Counted from the first letter of the stretch, positions 11,877 through 24,415 are shown. The stretch is DNA of 64,000 nt from Chlorophyllum brunneum (GCA_963576785.1 OY756140.1:1116001-1180000), one strand, 5' to 3'. Notes: generated by a model from the sequence alone, not told the origin. Program-made: numbers and translations.

Positions 11877-13955
11877 TTAAATTTGAACCCCGTCCTTGAC
11901 CATGATTTGCAGAACTTCTACTGCGGGGACCAATATCATTTGTTCTCTGGTTAGACCTTCACCTTTGATAAGACGCCCGAGCGCTTTCACGAGGCCTACC
12001 GATTGCGCATCCTTCCCCAATGCTTTCCGTATGGTAACATCGTCAATGCCGCTAAAAAGGTTCCGGGCACAAGCGACGCCACGGTGAACGAGACCCGAGT
12101 CCTCGTGGGTGGTGCGCGCATCTTCAATGTCTTCTTCGTTGGGGAACACGACCACAGACGGGTCGATGAGTTGTGTCAATACTGGGAGTACCCTCCCGCG
12201 CTCTTGCTGCAGTTTTGCCAGGGTTCCGCAAGCGTATGGTGAACTCGTCAATGTAGCAAGGGCACCTGACGCAGCCAGCGCCGTCGCTAAGTCATCAACG
12301 TCCGCCAATGCCACCAGAATCTGGAGTTTGGACTGAGCACTAAGCGAGTGGGGCGCACCGCCGTAGCGCTCGAATACATCGTCTGAACCCGCTATTAAGT
12401 TGCAGGTGAGTTCAACAGCGGAGCGTCGTACGAGGACGTGGTCCTCGAGCATGAGGAGGTCAACTCTGCTCAGAAGACCATCGGCATTGGCGATGCGTTC
12501 CGCAACTTCAGGCTGGTACGATGATAGATTCGTTAGGGCCATGTTGGCCTCGAATTTCTGTAAGAGTGTTGACGATGGGTTTTGAAGTAAAATTGAAAAA
12601 GGTCGAATTGCATCAAATATTACGCCAATGTTGGGCCCAAAGACCTGAAGAGGTGACGATGTGATAGCGAGTTTGGCTAAAGTCTGAATGGTCTCTAGAT
12701 ATGCCGCATCGAGAATCTGGTCTTTTGAGGTTAGCGTGGCCAGGGCATATTTGATGAGTATTGAAAGCGTCTTGGGCCCCCCGCTTTGTAGTACTTTCCC
12801 CCTGTTTTCCTTATCTTCTACGAAGTTAAATAGGGCCTTCCCGAGTTGTAGCCTGATAGCCAGGCTATCGCTAACCGGCAGGGCAGCCCCAATCGCGCCT
12901 AGAGCTCCGGCATCTACCAGTCGGCGGACGCGTATCCTGACTCGTTCGTCCGATTCCAGAGGTGATGGCTCAATTGCCTTCTGATCCTTCTTTGCGGCCT
13001 GTGCCATCTTCTTCAGTTTCTCCAATTGGGCCTGCTCCTCAGTAAGTCGTGGTCGATACGCGCATGTATTAGAGACGATGACGAGTATACCATATACGAG
13101 CGCCGATTCCACGGTCCGATCCGTAGAAGGCACTAGCAATTTTTTTTGTGGAATGATAGAGAAAAGCTGGCGGAGAAAAATTGAATCAGAGGATAGTATC
13201 TCCTTGACTTCGGGCCTGGTACTAAGATAAGCGAGCCCTTCCACTGCATCAGTAAGCGAATCTCGCTGCCCTCTGCTGATGATTAACCCCTTCATCATAT
13301 CCGCAAGTCGAACTTCCTGGCTGACGTCCTCAGAAGTGGCAGCTTCTGTGGCATCGGGAGCCGCTCCTCTGAAGTATTTGACCAATGCAACTGCAGCTGC
13401 GGCTCGTAGTGTATGGTTCGAGGACTCTTGTGATTTAGCCTCTAACCACCGCACGGCCTGTGTTGGGACGAGTTCTCTGCTGCGTTTATGAACAAAAACC
13501 TGTCCCAAAAGATGTGCAACGTCCTCAAACAATTGCGGAGAGCGAGACAGATCGATGCCCTCCATGATGTTCTCCATGATGCCGCCTTCAGAGATAATAG
13601 CTGCAGCGGCTTCCCAGTCGACTTGAAATAAGGCATATAGCGTGCAGATGCCCATCCGTAACGAAGAGTCATTCGTCTCTGTTAACGAATTTACCACATG
13701 GGAGCTAAACAGGTCGACCAATTTCTCGTTTCCTTTGGCATCTGTTGGTGTTCCGTGCTTTCCATAAGCCTTCTGGCGTATGACAGAAAGTAGGACATAG
13801 GCTTTGGAACGGATGATCGAAGCGCTGGGATATGCTAATGCCTGTACGAGGGACTGGATGTCGGAGGATGAGAATGCGGGTAAATCTGCCGTCTGTGATT
13901 TCTTGATGAGTGCATCTAAGGCCTTTTCGTCGACCTGTGCTGCCTGATCAACCAT
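11877..13955 (-). CDS. SHE4: UCS-domain myosin chaperone (She4/Rng3/UNC-45 type)
   Basis: A single uninterrupted frame of 692 codons, built of armadillo-like helical repeats throughout. Family-typical segments include DAVEGLAYLSTRPEVKEIL (near 13200) and a YGILVIVSNTCAYRPRLTEEQ block (near 13050-13110). These match the central/UCS domain of She4, Rng3 and UNC-45, which fold and stabilise myosin motor heads. There is no N-terminal TPR domain, as expected for fungal members. The length fits the 700-800 residues of fungal UCS proteins. The gene lies 250 bp upstream of class I myosin on the same strand, its likely client. The absence of introns contrasts with the intron-rich neighbours. Confidence 0.82.
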   Translation of the reverse strand: MVDQAAQVDEKALDALIKKSQTADLPAFSSSDIQSLVQALAYPSASIIRSKAYVLLSVIRQKAYGKHGTPTDAKGNEKLVDLFSSHVVNSLTETNDSSLRMGICTLYALFQVDWEAAAAIISEGGIMENIMEGIDLSRSPQLFEDVAHLLGQVFVHKRSRELVPTQAVRWLEAKSQESSNHTLRAAAAVALVKYFRGAAPDATEAATSEDVSQEVRLADMMKGLIISRGQRDSLTDAVEGLAYLSTRPEVKEILSSDSIFLRQLFSIIPQKKLLVPSTDRTVESALVYGILVIVSNTCAYRPRLTEEQAQLEKLKKMAQAAKKDQKAIEPSPLESDERVRIRVRRLVDAGALGAIGAALPVSDSLAIRLQLGKALFNFVEDKENRGKVLQSGGPKTLSILIKYALATLTSKDQILDAAYLETIQTLAKLAITSSPLQVFGPNIGVIFDAIRPFSILLQNPSSTLLQKFEANMALTNLSSYQPEVAERIANADGLLSRVDLLMLEDHVLVRRSAVELTCNLIAGSDDVFERYGGAPHSLSAQSKLQILVALADVDDLATALAASGALATLTSSPYACGTLAKLQQERGRVLPVLTQLIDPSVVVFPNEEDIEDARTTHEDSGLVHRGVACARNLFSGIDDVTIRKALGKDAQSVGLVKALGRLIKGEGLTREQMILVPAVEVLQIMVKDGVQI

Positions 13956-14075
13956 TATGCGTGAAGGGTGGTATGGAGCATGGATGCAGGACAGTCGTGG
14001 TCCGAAGCTGAGATCACGATTGCTCTTCCGAACACGGTCACTCTTCCAAAATTTGCGACCTTCTCCTCCTTCGGC

Positions 14076-15834
14076 ATGACCCCAAAACTAAAACAACGCA
14101 AAGACGCCGTTCAACGCGACTCAAATCTTAGAGATACTGTCATCCAAGCTGGCGACAACGTCCTCGTTCAACTGGCAAGCGGTGGTATCCGCAGTGTAAA
14201 AGTTGATCTTGATTCGTGCGCTGTCATTTCTCTGTTGGCGTCCAAGGATTTACAGGGATTTAGAACCGCCTCTATCAATAAATTTGGGTCTTTCTACGCC
14301 AACGAGCTCGTAGGGCAGTTATATGGAACCACTTATGAAATTCAGGGTAAAAATTTGAGAGCGCTCCCGCCTCGTACTCTGCAGGAAGTAGGTAGGAGGC
14401 GCCGTACCGTCAACCTCCCCCGTTCTTATGTTCCCTCACAGAGGATACAGATGCAACCAACGAATACATTAACGATGGGGAGTTTGTGCAGCCCCTCACA
14501 ATAACAGAGATCCAAACACTAAAACAAGCTGGGGTTCATGCCAATGTAGATAGTTCAGTCATTCGATCACTTGGATACTGACACTACTCCCAGGATATCA
14601 TCAAGAAACAGATCGAGCAGCATTCGAATTATTCTCTCAAAACGGAGTACAGCAAAGAAAAATATAAAAAGCGCAAGGAAGTGAAGTATGTAAAGTATTT
14701 TACTCCCTGTCGATTACCCTTCTAACCCATCAGAAAGATACGCCAAAACATTCACGACTCTCACGCCGAGCCTTTACAACGTTTGCGAATACTGGTTTGA
14801 AAAAGATAAAACACGGCTAAGGGATATCCGCGTGGACACACTATCGCAGTTGCTGAGCTTGGGCAATATAAGACCCGAAGGCAAATACATAGTCGTGGAT
14901 GATGCTTCTGGGGTGGTAGTATCTGCTATGCTGGAACGAATGGGAGGTATGTACCCTCTTTTTTAACAACTTTTACTCATTCGGAACCAGGTGAAGGACG
15001 GTTAATAACCATCCATGACTCTGAGTCACCTCCACCATATCCTGTCATGACCAGTATGAACTTTTCCCCCGAAATCACGAACATCTTATCATCCCTGAAT
15101 TGGGCTACGGCTGACGAGGATTATACGCCAGTTCTCCCTCCGAGCGAGGTTTCGCAGCCAGACGTTAGATCCGAACGTCAAAAATCCCGTTTAAATAAAC
15201 GGAAAGCCTCGACGAACCACCTCTACTCGACACGGCAGGAACTATTTGATGGAGAATTCGACGGGTACGAGTACTCTCCAGTCTTTCAGCTGCAAGCTGA
15301 CCTCTGAGATATTAGATTGATACTTGCAACACAATACGACCCTTACTCCATTATCGAAAAATACGCTCAATATCTAGGCAGCTCAGCCAACCTAGTTGTG
15401 TACAGTCCACACCCACAAATCCTAGCTGACCTCCAGACAAAACTACGAAATATCCCTGAATGGCTATCCCCAAGCCTTACCGAGTCATGGCTACGCTGTT
15501 ATCAGGTGCTTCCTGGCCGGACACACCCTCTTATGAATATGTCGGGGTCTGGTGGCTATCTACTGCACGCAATCAGAGTGTACGTTGTGTCTGAAAAATC
15601 ATGTTCTGTGAAAGTCTGATGGTTGCTTTGTCTCATAGGCATGATGACCCGGGTATTTCGTACACAAAGCTTTATAAACACCGAAATAAAAAACCCAAAA
15701 CCAGTGCTGAAGGCTCAGTCACACCAATCTCAGGCAGAAGTTCTTCAATAGCGCTGCTTCCTCCATCAGGCGGAGGAGTCGAGATGGATGTGACTGGAAA
15801 CGTCGACGGTGGCAACGCCGCTATGATGCATTAA
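14076..15834 (+). CDS. TRM6: tRNA m1A58 methyltransferase non-catalytic subunit Trm6/Gcd10
   Basis: RNA-binding partner of Trm61; the pair methylates A58 in tRNA, including initiator tRNA. Seven exons are readable: 14076-14391, 14442-14545, 14594-14685, 14734-14946, 14991-15264, 15316-15579 and 15639-15834. Family features are IQAGDNVLVQLASGGIRSVK, the helix KKQIEQHSNYSLKTEYSKEK, PSLYNVCEYWF, the degenerate methyltransferase fold (VVVSAMLERMGG) and GLILATQYDP. The C-terminus GYLLHAIRVHDDPG is typical. I chose the start at 14076 (MTPKLKQRKD) because it fits the family's N-terminus. The frame is open to an ATG at 13968, only 12 bp from the divergent UCS start. The gene converges on the Mdm1-like gene, with 132 bp between stops. 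Confidence 0.88.
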
Positions 15835-15966
15835 TGACTATGGTGCATGAGATACGACAATGTGATGTCCCTTCGTAACACTCATAAATTTGCTATACAG
15901 ATGGTACAGTAACTCGGTTTAAAATGGGGAGGCCAGATAGTTGCCGGCGGAGGGATAAATAGACGG

Positions 15967-18900
15967 CTAGGATGATGCCGGGATATTAGATTCTGGAAAG
16001 AGTACGATAAAAATCTGCGAGGATGTGATGTCAGACCAAGCGAAGTTCTTTAGTCGTTAAGGACGTCCGTACCTCGTCGACGATGGTATATGCTATATGC
16101 TGGTTCAATCGACGGTTTTGCAGTACTGCAAATATCCGACGCGCCCCCCGTCTGGCGTTTGTTCTTCCGATCATATTTGCGGCAAGATCTAGTAGAAACC
16201 ATTATAGGATCTCCGGCCTTCGGATAATTTTGAAACAGACTTACCGGGTACAAGTGAGGAAAGCTTGCGGTTTGCTTCATCTCTCGTGCGCAATCTTTCT
16301 TCCGCTGTTCGAGGAGGTTCAGGTGCCTTAAGCTTACCACCGGGCCAGAGATTATCTCTCAACATATCCAAATAGCTCATAACTTTTGGCTCCTCCACAA
16401 GCCCCTTCACAGTATCCCTAATTTTCCTACACCAAGTCAATTTACCAAGGAGGGGATGACAGAAACCGAGCACACCTCTCAATCGTCCCCCCTAGTACCT
16501 GCTGCAAAATAATTAGAGTCGCTTGCCTCCTCAACCAATTGTTCTTCTTATTCAGCTCAAATACTGCCAAAATCAAATCGCAAATCGGCGCCGTGAACGT
16601 TGCAGTCTCCCCCTCTAACAGTTTCAAATCGCCCGAAATTCTCATCAAGGTCGCTTCGGTCGCTGTCTTTCCCGAAGCATTCAGAGCTTGCGCGACGAGA
16701 TCTTCATCGTTACTTCCCGAACCAACGATGCCTGCAAATTCGGCTGCCTGACGCGTGAGGCGCTGGATCATGACGTCTAACATCGAGGGTCCAAAGAACA
16801 TGTCATCAATGCTTTCTGTAACATGTTTGTAGACGTTCTTGACGAGGTCTGTACCAGAAAAGGGTTTGGATAGGGGGTCTGGATTTCCAGCAACGAAAGG
16901 AGAGTCCCGTGAGAGGAAAGCTCGAAGTTCGTTACTCTCGCAGACGACGGGGACAGCAATCACGCTCTAGATCATGTCAAAAATCACAACCATCCCAAAG
17001 TCTAGTAGGGCGGCTTACCTGTAAATACTTTTCCAAGGCAGTCTTCCTCATATCTACAAAACTCCCCGACAAAGTTGTCACAAGCCTTTTCCCAGGGAAG
17101 TCCAGGTTCTTCACCAGCGCATACTTCTCTCTTAAACGATTGTGCATGTTGAAAAACTCGTTATACCTTCTTGCAACTACCCACCCTGATGCAAAACTTC
17201 CATCCGGAGCCAACTGCTGCACCTCGACTAGGTATCTCACAACTGATTTCCCATCCTCCTCGCTTACAGCCGAGCTCACGATCGACACCTTCGTCCGATC
17301 GGAAATGAGTCGATTAACGGACTCCTGTTGCTCATATTGCGTTTTTTGAAATTGCAATTCCCGTAGTTCTCGGTTCATGGACGATTTGGATTTGTTGAGC
17401 AATTTGAGTTCTTGCATGTCACCCGTCAATTCGGCTTTGCGTATTAGGTTATCCAGCATCGCTTCCTGCGCTTCCAAGTGGGTGACCTTATCGCTTAGGC
17501 GAGCAATCTCGTGCGAAAGCTGCAGATCTCCAGGTCCTGCTGGTCGGTAAGGGAGGTTGTCCTCAGTGATCGAGTTCTCCAGACCACCTTCATCCCCTTC
17601 TTCCGGCTCAGGATCGTCGAAAACAACTCTCCGCTTCCCTTTATCCAGGATATTGGCCGCCTTAAACGGCTTTTCGATATCCACCGAGTCGTCCGCAAAA
17701 AGTAAGGGTTCGGGTTGTTCATTCTCTAACGCCATGATGTCCGTGAGGGCCGCATGAATAGCTTCCATGCGTTTCTCTTCTGCTCGCTGCATCTCGTCCT
17801 CTGGGTCATTAAACAACGGTGCCCGCGTCGAGTCAGTGTCAGTCCCAGACGATATGGGTGACATCAGCACTTCAATATTGTTCGCAGGTACTCGATTCGA
17901 AGAAAGACCAGAGCCTGAGCTGGCAGTCCTTTGCATCGTGAATGTGGAACTTAGGGCAGAGCTTGGACCGTCTGAGATGTTGTGTGAAAGTATGTTGTGT
18001 TCTGGTTTCTTTGTGAGGGGCGAAGGAAGCGAAGCTGTGGAAAGACGACTACTGGCATCTCGTGATTCTGGAATAGAAAAGTCTGTGTCACTGAGGACAC
18101 GGAACCATAGATCTGAGCGCTCGAACTCTTCAAAGTCCTGCTCCATGTCCTTTTCTACCTGCCGCTGGGCGAGTAAAACGCTGCGTCGAACGCGCCGTTG
18201 TGCAGCCTGTGAAGGGTCGACACCGTTGCGTACAAAGTCACGTATGATGTCAACATGTTTCTTGGATATTGAAGAGAGTGCGGGAGCTACCGCGGCACTG
18301 GAGAAGTATAGATCATGAAGCATAGAAATGTCCTCTCTTAGAGTGGGTGAGATGGATATGTCCTGAAGATCGTCCTCTGAACCGGATGAGTCCGAATCGA
18401 TGGTTTCCAAAGGGTTCTTGAAACTTTCTACCGTGAGCCAGAATTGGACTGGGAGTGAACGGTGTCTGCGATCCATAAATTCCATCAAGTAGGAGAGGGA
18501 GCTAGGATTTCTGAGTACATCGCGCAGGGATACCCGCGGTTTGCTACCGGTATCTTGAAGCGCTGGTTGTTTGGAACCGTCTTCACCGCCGAGAAGAACG
18601 ATACGTTCCTCGACTTTCCGTTTCGCAGTATATAGTCGATCCAAAAACGCAACGACATCTTCTGTTTTCTCCCCGTTTATCCAGTCATCCTTTTCGTGAT
18701 TGGCTACGAAGAACAATGAGGTACTGATGACATAGGTGGTGGTGATATTGACAACCTACCGAGTAGCATACGGGTTCGCCGGATTTCACCCACAATATCA
18801 TTTTTCAGCCGTCTGGCATCCAGAAGGGACGAACAACGATTGATACTCCGCAGAAACGACTCGAATTTGCGGATGTCAGTTCTGATCGTGATGGTTTCCG

Positions 18901-20006
18901 ATGTCGGGGGTACATTGGGCTGGGCAGATGGATGGGGACTAGAAAACCGCGGGGACTGGGCTTCCAATATGTTTCGAACTTTTGTGATCAGCTTTCTGAA
19001 TATACAGTTCAAAGGAAAGTGTTTAAAACCGGTGATAACACTCACTGTTGGTGAATAGCAGCACCTGCCTAAAAACGAGAGTGAGCACTGCAGGTGGCAG
19101 AACATTGGAACGCACCACTTGATCAATCATTCTGTTCCAGAAGTCAGGATCAGAAACCATGTCCATCACAGGATATAGAACGGTGCATGAAGCAATCTCT
19201 CTGGCCATTATCCTGAGTGCTCTGCTCTGCGCCTCTGTTTCCGGAAGGATATAGGGGAGCACACGATCAATGAGGTGTCTAAGGTGCATTTCCTCATTCT
19301 GCTTGGTGAATGTCGTAGAGAGATTATCAATCGCAGGGTGAAGTTTCGCAGCACCTTTTCCTGCATAACGGCTGGCGAGCAATAGATCAAGTTCCTCGGA
19401 TTGTGTTAGCTTACGTTCCAAGCCGGCACCACGTAGTGCCATCTCGGACTGTCGGAATTGATCGATATGTGAGGTGACTTTGGGGATGATGCGCCTGACG
19501 ATGAACGCTGCAAGGTCGATATTTGATGCCCTGTGCAATAAGTGGGCGAGTGAGGTATGAAGGAGTGACGAGACCGCGGTGGGGAAGGACGGGGATGATG
19601 AGATGTCGCTGTACCAGGTCCAGATGAAGTCCCGGATGATTTTGTTGAGTATATCATTCAATGCTGCAGAAATTTCGGGTGACTGGGGGTACAGAGGCGG
19701 CAGAGGTTGTGCGGTGTTCTGAGACCATTGGGACCTAGTGAGTACGGCCTGCCATGCTGCGGGAGTAGAGAAAGCAAATGGACGCGCAGCTTGGTAGACG
19801 TGTCCGCGTTGGGACTGTCGTTTCGAGTCGAGGTGGTGATTGAGGAGTACGGTGAGGATGAGGAATGTGGTAGCAAGGAAGAGGAGGATGAAAGGAGAGA
19901 GGATGAGTAGGAGGAGCGGCGACGCAGCGAGTCGCGAGAGGAGGGGGAGGGTGATGGCGAGAACAGCGACGAAGACGACGGCACGGACGCTGAGGTGGTT
20001 GGTCAT
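15967..20006 (-). CDS. MDM1: Mdm1/SNX13-like sorting nexin (TM-PXA-RGS-PX-nexin C)
   Basis: Large membrane protein of the Mdm1/SNX13/14/25 family, which tethers the ER to vacuole/lysosome and lipid droplets. Order along the protein: two hydrophobic N-terminal segments (near 19860-19990), a PXA domain (about 19050-19660), an RGS-homology domain (near 18360-18530, SLPVQFWLTVESFKNPLE), and a long acidic/coiled linker. A PX domain follows (about 17030-17300, with ARRYNEFFNMHNRLREKY and KNLDFPGKR), then the nexin C-terminal domain (about 16080-16790). After two small introns the end reads QHIAYTIVDE and IFIVLFPES before the stop at 15967. I prefer the start at 20006 (MTNHLSV); 20024 is possible. 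The start lies 110 bp from the divergent carrier gene. Confidence 0.88.
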
Positions 20007-20116
20007 CTCCTCACCACCTACCACCTACCGTCAATCATAAACCGCTTGCAGTCACGTGGCGAGATCTCGATCCTCTCGCAACTTTTAACGCGTCCCCTCC
20101 CTCCCCCGCCATCAAC

Positions 20117-21576
20117 ATGACCACCCCCAAGCCACCGACACCCAGTTCACTTTCTACCACAGAGGGCTTCATCTGTGGCGCAATTGCCGCCTGCACCGCC
20201 GTATGCACGGCCTCCTTCCCTCAGTTCGTCTGCCTATACTGACACGCGTATATTTTGCCTTGCACTCAGGTTACTGTTTCTAATCCTGCGGAAGTTGCCA
20301 AGACACGACTACAGCTGCAGGGTGAGCTCGCAAAAGGTGGGGGAAAGAAGGTGTACAAGAATACCCTCGACGTCTGGGCGAAAACCTGGAGGAACGAGGG
20401 TATTCGGGGTGTGCAACGGGGTCTCGCTCCTGCCGTGAGTAGCGTTACAAGTGTCGTTTGGTGCGCAGTGCTGACAGTCATCATGCAGTACGCCTACCAA
20501 GTAAAACTTTTTCCATTCCATTCGACTCCCAGTCCCGCTAACACTCACATAAGATTCTATTAAATGGTTCACGACTTGGTACGAATATGTCATTGACCTT
20601 CATGATCACACGTGCTCACTAGATCATAGGTTTCTACGAACCCTTTCGCAGAAATTTCAACCAGTTCTTGGGTTGGAACCCTGAAGAGGTCGTGCCATTC
20701 ACTGCAATGCTGGCAGGAGCAGTGAGTGGTGCAGTTGGCGGTGGGTTCAAGCGGTGTGCACTTCGGTTCCAAACTTTCATTAAACTTTTGGAATATAGCC
20801 TCGTTGGGGAACCCTTTATTCCTTATCAAAGCTCGCATGCAGGTAGGAGCTCGCAAACCCAAACTACATATCACATACCCTAAAATTCCCTAGGCATACT
20901 CACCGGCACTTCCGGTTGGCGCGCAACATCACTACAAAAGCTCCTTCGATGCCCTCCGTACAATCTTCCGAGCTGAAGGCCCACGCGGTCTCGTTCGCGG
21001 TATTGATGCTGCAATCCTCCGGACAGCAACGGGCTCTTCTGTCCAATTACCAAGTTACAACTTTACAAAAAGCCAACTGGTCAAGCACGGAATCCTCCCC
21101 GCTGATAGCACATGGACTTTTCTTTTAAGTAGTACCGTGTCTGGTGCCTGTGTGGTAAGTGTAGTTACTCCTCACGCGTGGCCTGAAATGATGTATACCG
21201 GTTTCGATAGTGCGTAGCCATGCAACCAGCCGATACCGCTCTTACACGCATGTATAATCAACCGACGGTGCGGGGGCCCGATGGAAGGATGAGAGGAACA
21301 CTATACAAAAATCCTATAGACTGTCTCTGGAAGACATTCCGGATAGAGGGTATCCGCGGATTGTACAAAGGTATTTTTCAGCAAAGCTTGTGAGCAACTG
21401 ACCTAAGAATCCACTTACAGGTTCGACTGCTCACTTCATGCGTATAGCCCCCCACACGTAGGCGCATCTTTATCTTGAAGTGAAATAAAACTAACTGCTT
21501 TGCTAGTATCATTACACTCACTGCAAACGATCTAATCATGGGCTTCTACATGAAGACTCGCGATGGGCATTCATGA
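20117..21576 (+). CDS. OAC1: Mitochondrial carrier, OAC1/SLC25A34-35 type
   Basis: Inner-membrane solute carrier with three tandem repeats. The carrier signatures are PAEVAKTRLQLQG in repeat 1, GNPLFLIKARMQ in repeat 2 and QPADTALTRMYNQP in repeat 3. Second halves of the repeats read GIRGVQRGLAPA, GPRGLVRGIDAA and GIRGLYKGSTAHFMRIAPHT. The set of contact residues resembles the yeast oxaloacetate/sulfate/malonate carrier Oac1 and animal SLC25A34/35. The protein is about 315 residues. About eight introns are present, including one at 20407-20490 that splits repeat 1 from its last helix. Substrate assignment is by family resemblance, not proof. An alternative is another dicarboxylate-type carrier. 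Confidence 0.85.
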
Positions 21577-23426
21577 ATATCACCTGAACATTCCCGTTGA
21601 TATAGTATATCACATCTACCTTGATTTCTATTGGCAATGCTCATACCGGGCCACGTTTTTGAATCACTCAGAGCGTAGGGAATAATAAAGCTCACAGACC
21701 AAATGACACATACATACAACACGTAGGGACAGGAAGGTAAATATTAGATCCCTCACTAATGTACTTCGCAGGATGCTGAGAAATACAAATCCAAAATAAC
21801 AACGAAAAAAGTCCAGTCCCCAAGAAAGTTGACTAGTTGCAAATGTCAGGGTATTTATGATCAGTTGGGTCCTGAGGAATCCAACCATACTCCAAACCGG
21901 CCTGGTACGACCATTCGTCTGCCTCCTCAACCTTCCAGGTCCATTGAATCCACCCCTGGGCTTTCTCGTAGCTAATGGTCTGAGCCTCCCAGAACTGGCG
22001 CAAAAAGGTTTTATACGCGGGAGTGAAGTTCGCACCACTACCAGTCTTCGTGGCACAAATACGACCCGCGATCGGTTTGTTGTACTTGGTCCCATCGTAC
22101 CGTGCGCCAACAAAACGTCCATTAAGGTATCTCGCACAGTCGGTAGAAGCAGGGGACCATTCACCAACAACAGTCCAGAGACCAGAGGCGCCAAGGCCAG
22201 AAGCACTGTCACAAGCTGCTTGAATATGCTGTTGCTCCGACCATCCGTTCATCTGAAAAGTGGTCAGTATCAGTGACACGTTCAAACATCCATGTAATAA
22301 TGACGCTTACCCCATCATCAAAAACTTGGTAAATATGCGTATCGAGGATAACACCTTCATATTGAGGCGGTGGCATGAAGCCAGTCCAAGTGTTAAGAGG
22401 CTGGAAGGCATCGTGGATCATAACAACGATGTTACTCTCCTTCTTACTACCATTACCATAAGGATAGCTTTCACCCCTTTCAAAAGTAATAACAACTGAG
22501 AAGTGAAAGGGCATACCGTATGTTCTGGTAGCTATCTTTCCAGTACTGCTTTGTGACGCGCAAGATATCTTCGCCGTCAAATCCAGCGGGCCTCGTTGGG
22601 TCTGAGTGGGTCTGATACACATGATTTGGTTTGTCACTCACTCATTGAGGGGAGCAATGATGGGAGCTATACCAGTCATATCCTTAACCTTTGAAGCAAT
22701 TCTCTTGATGACAGCATTTGTGCGAGCAACATATTCAGACTTAGTATGCCACTGCCTGGAGTGATACAATGAGTCAAAGATTAGCAAGCCCCCCAGCAGA
22801 CTCACGGAAAATCCATCTTCTGTCCAGAATTGTCAAAACTATACTCCTTCGACGTCAGCTTTTTAACATTCACTGGAACGCATAATATATGCACCCATTC
22901 TGACTGCCAGGGGCGCCTAAGTAGTAAGTGAACATAATCAACATAATACGTCCCGCAACACGAAGCGAGAACTAACCGTGTAAATCAACAATGACCTTCA
23001 GGTTGTACTTGGAAGCCCAGTTGAAAGCTTTTTTCAAATATGGTAGTTGTCCTTGGATATAAGGTTCACCGCCTTGGGTCTCAAACGCCCAGAAACCAAT
23101 GGGTAACCTAACATGGTTCAGCCTGTCAAGCAAAGCACACACGGTTAGAATAGCATTCAACCAAACCAAAGACAACCTACCCGGCACGAGCGATAGCCTC
23201 GAAATCCTTCTCAGTAATCCATTTGTCCCAGTGATTTTGGAGAATCTGACGACCATCGTCCTTGTCCATATATTGACCAAAGGTATACTCATCGATGATG
23301 CGGCCATCTCCGGTACCATCAAAGAGGGACGGCGTGATCCAAGGCTAGGAAAAATCGCGGTCAGCAGTGGCTCTTCGTTCCCGAAACACACAAGAATAAA
23401 TTTTTAAAAAGCATTTACCCACTTCA

Positions 23427-23441
23427 AGCACCAACCAACCA
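23427..23441. repeat. Target-site duplication, left copy
   Basis: The 15-bp sequence agcaccaaccaacca lies immediately before the LINE. It is identical to the copy at 24401-24415. It derives from the glucanase codons for the GGWLVL motif read on the minus strand. Confidence 0.92.
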
Positions 23442-24368
23442 ACCTGTCGTGGTCACCGGGTTCCCAACTCAATCGACTACCTCCGGAAAAAGTCCGCCGA
23501 GCGCGCCATTCACACATGGCAGGCCTTGTTCGGGTTCAAGTCCTACAGCGGGAACTCCTTCCTCCACCTTCCGGTCCGAGCGAATGGAGCCCCCGCCCTA
23601 CCGTCGCACATCAAGTCCGGTCCCTGGATACGAGAATGCGGACACCAGCCACAGCTCTTCGCGAGGGCTTGTCGCGCCATACTCTGCCATGCCCCGATTG
23701 GGGAGTACCGCCTACGGTTCTTCCCCAATGAGGACTTGGCATGCCACCACTGCGACAACCAGATGGTTCAAACCAGGTCGCACATCCTATATCGGTGTCA
23801 GAGCTTCGACCACCACCTCGGCGTCGATACTATCAAGATGTTCACCAACTTCTTGCGCCGCAACCCCTCCGCGTTCGCCTTCCCCCCCGAGGTTGAGCGC
23901 CCTCGTATCCGTGCCGGGTCAATCCCCCCGCCACGTCGTCATCAAGTCCGTCAGAGGTTTGGGTCGGCTCCGGTTTGATTCCTTTCTCTCTCTCTTTTTC
24001 CTTTCGCTCTCACGGTTATGGGCTTCACTCCATTTCTCTATCTCCCTCCCTCGCTAGCATAGTTTTTATCTAGTCTTCTTTCCACCTTCATCATTCCCGT
24101 GGTGCGGGGCCGAGAGCCTCCCCACACGCTAGTACCGTTCGCTGTTCCCCCTTGTGATTGCGAGTAGATAGTTCTCTTTTCTGTCTCTCTTCTCTCTCTC
24201 ACTCTCTCTCGGAGCAGCACTGGTACCAAACATCGCTCTAGTGTACGCGCTAGATGGCGTCGAGTCTCGCAGGGTTAGCTTACTTTCCCCTCTCTGAACA
24301 CTTTGTACGAGTATGCATTTGTATGTATGTACGCGCGGACTGCGATCGAGCACCGCTATATAAATTGC

Positions 24369-24400
<32 letters not shown>
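23442..24400 (+). mobile_element. 5'-truncated non-LTR retrotransposon (LINE) with poly(A) tail
   Basis: About 960 bp, inserted antisense to the glucanase. It keeps the last 175 or so codons of a reverse-transcriptase ORF2 (about 23445-23981). Recognisable parts are VPNSIDYLRKKSAERAIHTW and, near 23740-23800, a CHHC...HILYRC zinc-knuckle-like motif typical of the C-terminal end of fungal LINE ORF2. A 3' untranslated region of about 390 bp follows, and a 26-bp A run at 24375-24400. The 5' end lacks endonuclease, polymerase and RNase H core, as expected for truncated target-primed insertion. Exact target-site duplications flank it. Clade (Tad-like or other) cannot be decided from this fragment. 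Confidence 0.88.
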
Positions 24401-24402
<2 letters not shown>

Positions 24403-24415
24403 CACCAACCAACCA
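24401..24415. repeat. Target-site duplication, right copy
   Basis: Identical 15-bp copy of 23427-23441, immediately after the poly(A). One more A could be added to either copy because it abuts the A run. Perfect identity suggests a recent insertion. Confidence 0.92.

Noticed and set aside
13968..14075. Upstream ATG of TRM6 at 13968
   Set aside because: It would leave 12 bp between divergent starts, and the extra residues do not resemble the family. The start at 14076 fits the family better.
23449..24057. Plus-strand open frame of 202 codons in the LINE
   Set aside because: It is the wrong frame of the ORF2 remnant; the real frame carries the CHHC...HILYRC motif.
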